From Tolypothrix sp. PCC 7910 (GTDB lineage: Bacteria; Cyanobacteriota; Cyanobacteriia; Cyanobacteriales; Nostocaceae): a DNA stretch of 64,000 nt. Positions within the stretch are counted from its first letter, which is position 1. Each line of letters begins with the position of its first letter. Positions 46,410 through 54,846 of the stretch are shown one piece after another. The DNA lies in the NCBI RefSeq assembly GCF_011769525.1, contig NZ_CP050440.1, forward strand, positions 2,481,501 to 2,545,500. Direction: 5' to 3'. A program made the translations under genes and the position numbers. The notes beneath the pieces were generated by a model. That model did no database searches, was not told where the DNA came from, and saw only the letters and a list, made by a program, of their open reading frames with translations.

Positions 46410-48824
46410 ATGAAACTTAACTCTTATCTTTTTAATCTTAAAGTTCAAAAAATAGAACAAATTTGTTTATTTGAACTATCTTGGGGCAAAGGGCAAAGAT
46501 TAACTGCACAGGTTAATTATCCTTCTGCCCTCAGTCAGTTGTATCAAGACTGGCGACGGGCATATCTTAACTTTTATCGTTCCGATCAAATGCGGGGAAG
46601 GGCGGTTGATGGTGGTGTTGCTAGGCTAGCGATAGACTGGCACGCGGAACTGGTGAAAGCGGAAACTAAGTTGATGTATGAATTTCATCGCTGGTTACGC
46701 AGTGCAGAATTATATGAAATTCGCGCCCAAATTGCTCAATCTAGCCAACAACTGGTAAAAGAACATCCCGAAACGGATGAGGCGGTGCAAGTATTTCTGA
46801 CCTGTGCGCCTGTGGAATTGGATCGTTTTCCTTGGGAAGCTTGGGAATTAGGGACTGAATTTGCTACCACAGGGGCGATTCAATTTATCCGCACTCCCTT
46901 AAATATTTCTCAGGAAACAGGTACACACCATCCAGATAAACGTCAAAGACGCACCCGGATTTTAGCAATTTTAGGCGATGATACAGGGTTGGATTTTCAA
47001 GAAGAAAAGAAGACTTTAAAATCGCTGTTCCGGATTGCTGATGTGGAGTTTGTCAGTTGGAAGCTAGAAGAAACACCCACGGAAATTATCGAGAAAATCG
47101 CCGATGCGATCGCAGATGAACGGGGTTGGGATGTCTTATTCTTCGCGGGACACAGCAACGAAACGGAAATGACAGGTGGGGAATTAGGGATTGCGCCTGG
47201 TGTATCGATTTCCATTAGCGAAATTGCATCGCAACTCAGCGCCGCCAGAAAACGCGGACTGCAAGTAGCAATTTTTAATTCCTGTAGTGGGTTAAATCTG
47301 GCAGAATCTTTAATTGACTTGGGTTTTGGACAAGTTGTGGTGATGCGCGAACCAATTCACAACCGCGTCGCCCAAGATTTTTTAGTGAGGTTTTTACAAG
47401 GGTTGGGGAAACACCAGAATGTCTACGAAGCGGTGATTGGCGCTAGGCAATATTTACGCATGGATAAAAGCCACACCTATCCCTCAGCCTACCTCTTACC
47501 TTCATTATTCTGTCATCCTGGCGCTCACCTTTACCGCATTCCCCCCTTCCACTGGCGACAACGGCTGCGTCAAAGTATACCCAACCGCTTAGAGGCGATC
47601 GCGCTAACAGTGGGTGTCTTGTGTAGTGTGTTGACACCTATACAATCACTTTTATTAGATGGACGCACCCTTACTCAGGCAGTTTACCGCAGCGCTACCG
47701 CCCAAGTTGATGCCGAAGAAGCTCCGCCCGTGGCTTTAGTGCAAATTGATACCGAATCAATTTATCGCGCCCAGTTGCCAAATTCGCAATTATTCCCAAT
47801 GAACCGCAGTTATCTTGCCAAGCTGCTGGATAGTACGCGCAAATTAAATGCTTCTGTTGTCGGCTTAGATTTTATTTTTGATACACCCCAAACTGATCCC
47901 CCAAAGGCTGATGCAGATTTAGCTACAGCCGTGCGTCAAGCTGTGGATGCTAATACATGGTTAATGTTTGCGGCGGTGCAAGAACCAACCAGAGAAGTGG
48001 GGACAAACGAAGCATTAGGAATTAACAAGTGGAATTGGACATTGCAAGGATACATTGATGCTTACCCCGACTTACTAGAATTCCCAGCAGCCGATAGCGA
48101 TTGTCGTCAAGTTTGTCCCTTTGCATATTTGCTATCCCTGGTGCAGCTAGCCAAGCAAGAAATCACCGATTTACCCCAGCCGCAAACCAACCGCGAGAAA
48201 AATTTACGGGCTGAATTCTTGGATGTAGTGCAGCAGCATTCCCAAAAAGGGAACTTATCACAACTATGGCAATGGCGATCGCCTTTTAATATTCAACCAA
48301 TTCTTGATTACTCAATTCCGCCTAGCCAAGTTTATACAAAAATTCCCGCTTGGGAATTAATTGAAAATCCCGATATTAACAAATTTCCTTTAGTGTCCAA
48401 ACAGGTAGTGTTAATTGCGGTGGGTAACGATGATCGATTAGGAATAGCACAAGGCCAACCAGATCGTTCCCCAGCGCCAGCCGCATACAGTTATTGGACA
48501 CAACAGCCTTGGCTGACAGGCGGTGAAACATTGGCGTATATGATTCACCATTTTGTCAGCAATCGTTTGGTCATTCCCATCCCCAGCATTTTGCTGATTG
48601 GGATTGCCATGATTCTTGGTAAAATCACGGTCTTCGTGATTAAAAGCCAATCGCGTTTAAGTCTCACGCGTCGTCGGCAAATCACCTTCGGCGCAGTCGG
48701 TGCTGTAATTTTATATGGTTTACTGGGACTGCAAATTTATATAACAGCCGCAATTTTACTACCCTGGTTTTTACCCTCGTCGGTGTTTTTAGCCTACGTT
48801 TTACCAGCTACAAGGAGAAAATAA
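46410..48824 (+). CDS. CHAT-CHASE2 membrane protein
   Basis: This 804-residue protein joins a cytoplasmic CHAT (caspase-like) protease domain to a CHASE2 sensor. The CHAT part (about 115-375) has VFLTCAPVELDRFPWEAWEL, catalytic His248 in VLFFAGHSNE and catalytic Cys292 in AIFNSCSGLN, so the dyad is intact. TM1 lies near 393-416, then an extracytoplasmic CHASE2 domain (about 420-700; PPVALVQIDTESIYR, LDFIFDTPQTD, VVLIAVGNDD), and about three C-terminal TMs (IPSILLIGIAMILGKITVFV onwards). An outside signal could control a cytoplasmic protease. It starts 111 bp after DUF1822 and ends 2 bp before the next gene, so those two are cotranscribed. Confidence 0.88.
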   Translation: MKLNSYLFNLKVQKIEQICLFELSWGKGQRLTAQVNYPSALSQLYQDWRRAYLNFYRSDQMRGRAVDGGVARLAIDWHAELVKAETKLMYEFHRWLRSAELYEIRAQIAQSSQQLVKEHPETDEAVQVFLTCAPVELDRFPWEAWELGTEFATTGAIQFIRTPLNISQETGTHHPDKRQRRTRILAILGDDTGLDFQEEKKTLKSLFRIADVEFVSWKLEETPTEIIEKIADAIADERGWDVLFFAGHSNETEMTGGELGIAPGVSISISEIASQLSAARKRGLQVAIFNSCSGLNLAESLIDLGFGQVVVMREPIHNRVAQDFLVRFLQGLGKHQNVYEAVIGARQYLRMDKSHTYPSAYLLPSLFCHPGAHLYRIPPFHWRQRLRQSIPNRLEAIALTVGVLCSVLTPIQSLLLDGRTLTQAVYRSATAQVDAEEAPPVALVQIDTESIYRAQLPNSQLFPMNRSYLAKLLDSTRKLNASVVGLDFIFDTPQTDPPKADADLATAVRQAVDANTWLMFAAVQEPTREVGTNEALGINKWNWTLQGYIDAYPDLLEFPAADSDCRQVCPFAYLLSLVQLAKQEITDLPQPQTNREKNLRAEFLDVVQQHSQKGNLSQLWQWRSPFNIQPILDYSIPPSQVYTKIPAWELIENPDINKFPLVSKQVVLIAVGNDDRLGIAQGQPDRSPAPAAYSYWTQQPWLTGGETLAYMIHHFVSNRLVIPIPSILLIGIAMILGKITVFVIKSQSRLSLTRRRQITFGAVGAVILYGLLGLQIYITAAILLPWFLPSSVFLAYVLPATRRK

Positions 48825-48826
48825 TC

Positions 48827-49582
48827 ATGTTTAAAATTAATAATCGCAAGTCACTTTTGGGCTTTGCACTCATTCCTTTAGCCATCGCTTCCGGTAGTAT
48901 CTTCAGTGAAAACCTCGCCAACGCTCAAAATATCCGACAAACTCAGCAAATCTTAGCGCAATCTGTAGATTGGGCAGGCTTATTTTGGCAACGTCGCCCG
49001 AAAAAACGCCTAGCCTCTAGAGGTGTAGTGCAACCAGTCTGTGCAATTTCCCCTGGTTTAGTAGACACATATAAACTGTGGAGCGATCGCCCTTTATTTT
49101 TATGGCACAGTCCTGGTAATAATCAAGATGCTCAAGTAGTTGTCCGAGATTACGACTCTCAAGAAGTAGTTTGGCAAAAATCCGTCAAAATCGCCGACCA
49201 ACAAGCGGCTTACGATGCAGAAAAGCCTTTAGAAGCAGGTAAATTTTACCAATGGCAGCTATCTGGTAGTAATAATTGGACAACATTTCAGGTGATGGAA
49301 GCAAGCGATCGCCAACAAATTCAAGCCGGATTGCAAGCATTAGAACAACAACTTAAAGCAACTAAAGCCTCTCCTGAAGAAATTGCCTTGAAAAAAGCCG
49401 ATTTCTTGATTAACTATGAAATTAAACACACAACTGAAACAGGAACATTTCACCCTTGGTCTGATGCTTTCCAAATTCTTTACCAAGTAGAAAAACCCTC
49501 TGCATCCTTTATTAAACAACGGGCTGACTTTGTTGCTAATGTATGTACACCACCATCGGCAGCGAGAAATCAACCTAAATAA
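48827..49582 (+). CDS. Secreted DUF928-like protein
   Basis: This 251-residue protein has a signal peptide (SLLGFALIPLAIASGSIFSE, probable cleavage after NLANAQ). The body is a probable Ig-like beta-sandwich (VCAISPGLVDTYKLWSDRPL, FLWHSPGNNQDAQVVVRDYD, AGKFYQWQLSGSNNWTTFQV) plus a helical C-terminus. Its pattern resembles the DUF928 protein at 35708-36442 (a C/A..P.....T....P..FLW/FYLP motif then ...VRDY/LQDE...), although identity is low. It starts 2 bp after the CHAT-CHASE2 stop, so it is in that operon; the product may be the extracytoplasmic partner of the CHASE2 domain. Two mature cysteines could form a disulfide. Confidence 0.75.
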   Translation: MFKINNRKSLLGFALIPLAIASGSIFSENLANAQNIRQTQQILAQSVDWAGLFWQRRPKKRLASRGVVQPVCAISPGLVDTYKLWSDRPLFLWHSPGNNQDAQVVVRDYDSQEVVWQKSVKIADQQAAYDAEKPLEAGKFYQWQLSGSNNWTTFQVMEASDRQQIQAGLQALEQQLKATKASPEEIALKKADFLINYEIKHTTETGTFHPWSDAFQILYQVEKPSASFIKQRADFVANVCTPPSAARNQPK

Positions 49583-49645
49583 TTCGTAGTTCGTAATTAA
49601 CTTTGGTGATATAGGACTCATATTTGATTTTTGAAGTTCATGTAG

Positions 49646-49672
49646 GATGCGTTAGCGATAGCGTAACGCATC
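49646..49672. repeat. GATGCGTTA/TAACGCATC palindrome
   Basis: 9-bp perfect arms around GCGATAGCG, 64 bp after the DUF928-like stop codon. The arms nearly match those of the palindrome at 9843-9872, suggesting a dispersed repeat family in this genome. Confidence 0.7.
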
Positions 49673-49776
49673 TGATGTTTTTTTAGAAATCAAATTAGAT
49701 TCTTATATATTTAAATCATGTTTAATTACTAATTACAGTAATTACAAATATTTTCTCCTGAATCAAAGCTGTTATG

Positions 49777-50012
49777 GGGGCACAGCATTGCTCACCTGTG
49801 TCAACTTAACGCAAAACCCAGTTACCGCAAGGAACTGAAGTTCCTTGCTAATAGTCAAAGTCATCTCAAGATGACTAAATATCCTCAAAATTTTGAGTCT
49901 ACTTCAGTAGACTTTGGCTTTGTCCCTGAGAATTCATTCTCAGGCGGACGGCAAAGCTAAGACAGAGGCTATTTTTAGCTTAAGTTGGCACCAATGAGCA
50001 TTGCTGCGCCCT
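49777..50012. mobile_element. MITE-like element: 33-bp terminal inverted repeats enclosing five palindromes
   Basis: The left end (49777-49809, GGGGCACAGCATTGCTCA...CAACTTAA) matches the reverse complement of the right end (49980-50012) at about 25 of 33 positions. Inside are five small palindromes, all but one with a 2-nt spacer: 49828-49847 (CAAGGAACT), 49859-49876 (AGTCATCT), 49884-49897 (CTCAAAA, no spacer), 49896-49913 (AGTCTACT) and 49925-49944 (CCTGAGAAT). It has no coding capacity. A 4-bp TATG on each side (49773-49776, 50015-50018) could be a target duplication. Confidence 0.65.
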
Positions 50013-50370
50013 AGTATGACCATGATTTTTTTTGCAAATTCAATAAAATAAATAAATAATTATAAATCATCTCTAAGAGGTTTTATAAAAATTTTTTACT
50101 GTAATTTTAAAGACTTATTTTTACCCTTAGTACCCCTTAAAAAAGAAAAGTTTTTAATCAATGTCCCCCTTTATAAAGTATATTTAGGTGGAGTTAAAAC
50201 AGTTTGCTCTCAATAAGAGTACTTTTAAAATATCCTCTAAATATGGCAGACTTTTTATTGTAGGAATACAACACAGTAAATGTCAGCATCATAGAATGTT
50301 CTTTGCTGCATTTATACAAAAATTAAATTTTTTACCAGACGTTAATAAAATTTCTTGTAACCAAGTTTTT

Positions 50371-53300
50371 ATGAACTCCAGACATCAAAAAAAATATGCA
50401 TTTATCAAACGCATTCTTTTTTTCTGTCTTTTTCAATCTTGTTTTAATCTTTTTTCAGCAGCTACAGCCCAAATCACACCCGACAACACTTTAGGTGCAG
50501 AAAATTCTCGCCTGACACCCAACATTCCCATTAATGGTATTAACTATGATTTTATTGATGGGGGCGCGCAACGAGGCGCTAATTTATTTCACAGTTTTAG
50601 CCAGTTTAATATTAATGATGGGCAACGAGTATATTTTATAAATCCATCTGGTGTAGGAAATATCCTCACGCGGGTGACTGGTGGAAGTGCTTCTAATATT
50701 TTCGGTACTTTGGGAGTTTTGGGTAATGCAAATTTGTTTCTTATCAACCCCAATGGTATTGTATTTGGGCAAAATGCCAGATTAGATGTCCGGGGATCAT
50801 TTGTCGCCACTACCGCCAATGGAGTGAAATTTGGTGAACAAGGTTTATTTAGTGCGACAAACCCAGAAGCACCGCCACTGTTGAATGTTAATCCTTCAGC
50901 GTTATTTTTTAATCAACTCAATCAAGGGAAAATTACTGTTCAATCAAAGGCGAATGCAGGTATTAGTCCAACTGGTGGAATTGCAACAGGTTTAAGAGTC
51001 CCAAATGGTGAAAGTTTGCTGCTGGTTGGTGGAGATATCAACATTAATGGCGGAGAACTCAAAGCTTTTGGTGGAAATATTGAGTTAGCAGGGTTATCTG
51101 CACCAGGTGATGTGGGGCTGAATTTTGCAGACAACAACCTCAGTTTAATAATGCCGGATGGTGTAGAAAGAGCAGATGTATCTTTCACTAATGGGGCAGT
51201 AGCTAATGTCCGAGGTGATAACGGTGGTAATATCAAAATTAATGCTCGCAATATAAAATTAACAGAAGCCAGTAAATTGCGGGCAGGTATAGATGTTGGG
51301 TTGGGTACTCCAGAAAGCCAAGGTGGAAATGTTGTCATTAATGCAACGGGAACAATAAATTTCCAAGCAGGTAGTTTAATCTCTAATATTCTTGACTCAG
51401 AAGCTGTTGGTAAAACTGGTGATATCCAGATTAATACAGATTCATTGAATTTTGATCGGAGTTACTTAAATGTAATTAACTATGGTCAAGGTAGCAGTGG
51501 CACTATTTTTTTAAAAGTAAAAAATGGTATTTCTCTCAGCAACGTTAGCGGAATTTACGGTGGTACAGAAGAAACATCAATTGGCAATAGTGGTGGGATT
51601 CAAATAGAAGCAGGTTCTTTATCACTTGCATCTTCTGAAATCAATAGCACAACTTATGGAATAGGAAATGCTGGAGATATTCGTATCAATGTGCGCGATG
51701 CCATTAATTTAAATGGTGGAGTTGGTTTTGAGGGAATTACCAGAATCATTACTGGCGTTGCTACTGAAGCAAGAGGAAAAGCTGGAAATATTCAAATCAC
51801 CACAGGGTCTTTAGATTTAAAGGATCGAGCCTTTATTTTTACTCCAAGTTTAGGAGCAGGAGACGCAGGAAATATTACAATTAATGCCCGCGATAATATT
51901 ACTTTTGAAAATGCCAGTTATGCCCGTAATGGTACAGCTTCACAAGCTGTAGGTAATGGAGGCGAAATTCGCATTACAACCGGAACACTTTCCTTAAGTG
52001 GTGGCTCTCAAATAGATAATAATATTGAGGGGCGGGGTGATACTGGTGACATTACAATTAATGCCCGCGATTCAGTTCAATTAGATGGTATAGCCGGTAC
52101 GCTAATTACTGGTATTACCAGCCAATCAAGGTCAGCAAATGCAGGTAAAGGTGGCAACATTCAAGTCACAACTGATTCACTATCCTTAACTAATGGAGCA
52201 ACCTTAAATACTACAACTGGTGGACAAGGAAATGCAGGTGATATTATCATTAACGCACAGAATACAGTCACAGTTGATGGGTTTGGAAAAAGACTAGTTT
52301 TTGACTGTTCTGGTGCAGCAATTTGTCAAACAAGAGTAGCTGAAAATGGAGAAACTATCCAAGAGGCTTGGCTACCTAGTAACATTAGTAGTTCTACTTT
52401 AAGTGAAACAGCTAATGGTGGTAATATTCGGATCAACACGAAAAATCTCTTCTTAAAAGATGGTGGCAGAATCAACGCTGATGCTATTAGCGGGAATGAT
52501 GGAGGGAACATATTTGTCCAAGCATTAGATACAGTTTCTCTTTCTAGCCCAGAATTTAGTGCTTTCTCTTCACAAATTAGCAGCGGTTTCTTGGGAGACA
52601 TTTTAGGTTCTACAGGTAAGGGCGGTAATATCAATATTCAAACAGGAAAATTCCTACTCAATAATTCAGCGTTACTCACTACAACTTTAGGTCAAGGAAA
52701 CTCCGGCAATATTTTTGTAGATGTTCAAAATTCTGTATCTCTAATTAACAGCAGAATCTTCAGTAATGTTGAAGATTCTGCTATAGGTAATGGTGGAAAT
52801 ATTGATATTAACGCTAAGACGATTCTGCTAGATAACTCTCTCTTGTTTGCTCCTACAGGGGGAGTTGGTAATGCAGGCAAAATTTCAGTACAAGCAATAG
52901 ATTCTCTTAATTTAATAAATAAAAGTTCTATTTTCAGCAGCATCTTATCTACAGCAGTCGGTAATGGTGGAGATATAAATATACTCACTGGAGCATTTTC
53001 TTTAGATACTGGTTCTACAATCGTTGCTGCCAATTTAGGCGGTCAAGGCTTGGCAGGTGATATCTCAATTAGCACAGAAAATAATATTGATTTTGCTGGA
53101 AAATCATCTATAGCTACATTTACATCAGGACAAGGCAATGCAGGTAAAATCAATCTGCAAGCAGGTGGTAATATCTCTATTACTGATGAAAGTGGCATTG
53201 TTGGGAGTGTAGATAAATCAGGAATTGGGAATGGTAGTGATATTGCTATCCAAGCTAAGAATTTCTCTTTAAATGATGGAGGTATTTTGCAAACCAGAAC

Positions 53301-54693
53301 TACAGGAAAAGGTAATGCTGGTAATATCTCTATTAAGACAATAGAAAACTTAAATATTGATAAAGGAATTTTGGCTAATACCACCAACGGTCAAGGAGAT
53401 GCAGGTAAAATTGCACTGCAAGCAGGAGAAGATATTTACATATTGGGTAATGTAAATAGCTCAGATATTAGTTTAGGTAGCAGCCTATTTAGCGGTGTAG
53501 AAGTAAATGGAGTTGGTAAAGGTGGTGATATTGAAATTCAATCTCTTAACCTATTTGCTGACGGTGCAAAATTACTCGCTAATACAGTAGGTCAAGGAAA
53601 GTCAGGTAATATTCAAATCAATACTACTAATAATCTTACTTTCAAGAATGGTGCTCAAGCAGTAACATCTACTAGTGGACAAGGAGATGCTGGAAATGTC
53701 AAAGTTACCGCAGGTGGTCAAGTGTTATTTGATGGTGTGGATGCCAATGGTTTGAAAAGTGGAATCCAGAGTACCGTAGGGGAAGAAAATTTCTTTTTTG
53801 GTACAGGTAAAGGTGGGAATATTGATATAAATGCCCGTGATTTATTGATTACCAATAATGCCCAAGTAAGTTCTAGTAGCTTTGCTGAAGGCAACGCCGG
53901 AGACATTTTCATTAATTCTGATTTTGTTCAACTTAACAATAATGGGAAAATTGCTGCCGTTACTAATTCTAAAGATGGTGGCAATATTAACCTTAAAATC
54001 TCAGATTTTTTATTATTGCGTCGCAATAGTAGTATCTCCACCACCGCAGGTTTAGCCCAAGCTGGTGGTAATGGCGGTAACATTACCATCAATTCACCCT
54101 TCATTGTCGCTGTAGCTAATGAAAACAGCGATATCTCCGCCAATGCTTTTACAGGTAAAGGTGGTAATGTCAACATCAGCACTCAGGCTATCTTTGGTAT
54201 TGCAGCCCGTCCCCAACAGACAAATCAAAGTGATATCACCGCTAGTTCTGAATTAGGTGTACAAGGACAAATCATCTTCACTCAACCACAAGTTCAAACT
54301 CCGCAAAAACTCATTGAACTACCAACAGGATTGGTTGATGCAACTACAAAATTTGCTCAAACTTGTCCTAGAGGCCCGAATGCAAAACCTTTGGGTAGCT
54401 TTGTTGTTACTGGACGCGGTAGTTTACCGCCCAATTCCTTTGAACCATTGACGGGTACAACTAGCCTCAGGCCTTTAGCTAGTTTGGATGGGGAAAACGC
54501 TGATACTAAGCAGCGGATTGTCGAGACTGACGCACAGATACAGTTAAAGGAAGATGCGGAGAATTCTTCGCAAATTATTGAGGCGCAAGGGTTAGTGAAA
54601 ACGGCTGACGGTAATATGATGCTGGTTGCCCAAGCACCAACAGCAACACCTGCGGCTACTAGTAGTTCTGCGATGTGTCCCGGATCTGAGTAG
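50371..54693 (+). CDS. Two-partner-secretion adhesin 1 (filamentous haemagglutinin N-terminal domain)
   Basis: This is a 1440-residue TpsA-type exoprotein. The signal peptide is KKYAFIKRILFFCLFQSCFN followed by LFSAATA. The TPS domain (about 35-310) has FHSFSQFNINDGQRVYF, ILTRVTGG and NLFLINPNGIVFGQNARLD. A long beta-helix of about 20-residue turns (GNAGNI-I-A type) fills the middle. The C-terminal module has PQKLIELPTGLVDATTKFAQ, TCPRG and a terminal CPGSE. An in-frame GTG at 50188 would add 61 residues, but the signal peptide favours 50371. It belongs to subtype A with adhesin 3 (NPSALFFNQ, LRVPNGESLLLVGG, LSAPGDVGLNF). It needs a TpsB/FhaC transporter, which is not in the window. Confidence 0.88.
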   Translation: MNSRHQKKYAFIKRILFFCLFQSCFNLFSAATAQITPDNTLGAENSRLTPNIPINGINYDFIDGGAQRGANLFHSFSQFNINDGQRVYFINPSGVGNILTRVTGGSASNIFGTLGVLGNANLFLINPNGIVFGQNARLDVRGSFVATTANGVKFGEQGLFSATNPEAPPLLNVNPSALFFNQLNQGKITVQSKANAGISPTGGIATGLRVPNGESLLLVGGDININGGELKAFGGNIELAGLSAPGDVGLNFADNNLSLIMPDGVERADVSFTNGAVANVRGDNGGNIKINARNIKLTEASKLRAGIDVGLGTPESQGGNVVINATGTINFQAGSLISNILDSEAVGKTGDIQINTDSLNFDRSYLNVINYGQGSSGTIFLKVKNGISLSNVSGIYGGTEETSIGNSGGIQIEAGSLSLASSEINSTTYGIGNAGDIRINVRDAINLNGGVGFEGITRIITGVATEARGKAGNIQITTGSLDLKDRAFIFTPSLGAGDAGNITINARDNITFENASYARNGTASQAVGNGGEIRITTGTLSLSGGSQIDNNIEGRGDTGDITINARDSVQLDGIAGTLITGITSQSRSANAGKGGNIQVTTDSLSLTNGATLNTTTGGQGNAGDIIINAQNTVTVDGFGKRLVFDCSGAAICQTRVAENGETIQEAWLPSNISSSTLSETANGGNIRINTKNLFLKDGGRINADAISGNDGGNIFVQALDTVSLSSPEFSAFSSQISSGFLGDILGSTGKGGNINIQTGKFLLNNSALLTTTLGQGNSGNIFVDVQNSVSLINSRIFSNVEDSAIGNGGNIDINAKTILLDNSLLFAPTGGVGNAGKISVQAIDSLNLINKSSIFSSILSTAVGNGGDINILTGAFSLDTGSTIVAANLGGQGLAGDISISTENNIDFAGKSSIATFTSGQGNAGKINLQAGGNISITDESGIVGSVDKSGIGNGSDIAIQAKNFSLNDGGILQTRTTGKGNAGNISIKTIENLNIDKGILANTTNGQGDAGKIALQAGEDIYILGNVNSSDISLGSSLFSGVEVNGVGKGGDIEIQSLNLFADGAKLLANTVGQGKSGNIQINTTNNLTFKNGAQAVTSTSGQGDAGNVKVTAGGQVLFDGVDANGLKSGIQSTVGEENFFFGTGKGGNIDINARDLLITNNAQVSSSSFAEGNAGDIFINSDFVQLNNNGKIAAVTNSKDGGNINLKISDFLLLRRNSSISTTAGLAQAGGNGGNITINSPFIVAVANENSDISANAFTGKGGNVNISTQAIFGIAARPQQTNQSDITASSELGVQGQIIFTQPQVQTPQKLIELPTGLVDATTKFAQTCPRGPNAKPLGSFVVTGRGSLPPNSFEPLTGTTSLRPLASLDGENADTKQRIVETDAQIQLKEDAENSSQIIEAQGLVKTADGNMMLVAQAPTATPAATSSSAMCPGSE

Positions 54694-54770
54694 TCAATTG
54701 TATCATTATTGATTTCTTTGTTGGCTGTGCGATCGCAGAAACTAAATCCTCTGCAAATTATTGTGACTCC

Positions 54771-54797
54771 TGCATAAGTTACACCTCCCCAGAAATA
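54771..54797 (+). promoter_or_regulatory. Shared 27-bp upstream motif, copy B (adhesin 2)
   Basis: TGCATAAGTTACACCTCCCC then AGAAATA, 49 bp before adhesin 2. Copies B, C and D also share about 45 bp of following leader up to the start codon (AATGCAACCT..., CAGCGATGAATCA), so these three descend from tandem duplication. The match to copy A is independent of that. Confidence 0.6.
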
Positions 54798-54846
54798 CTT
54801 AAGGTGTGAGTGCAATGCAACCTATAAGTCTTGAGAGCAATCAGCG

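Larger units (their letters stand above)
49583..50370. other. Intergenic region before adhesin 1, with palindromes and a MITE-like element
   Basis: No gene is supported here; the long adhesin 1 reading frame extends upstream to a GTG at 50188, but its signal peptide begins at 50371. The stretch contains a palindrome (49646-49672) and a MITE-like element (49777-50012). Unlike adhesins 2-4, no copy of the shared 27-bp motif was found before adhesin 1. Confidence 0.55.

Noticed and set aside
50188-50370. GTG start giving adhesin 1 an extra 61 residues
   Set aside because: The typical signal peptide begins at the ATG at 50371; the extension has no matching head in the other adhesins.
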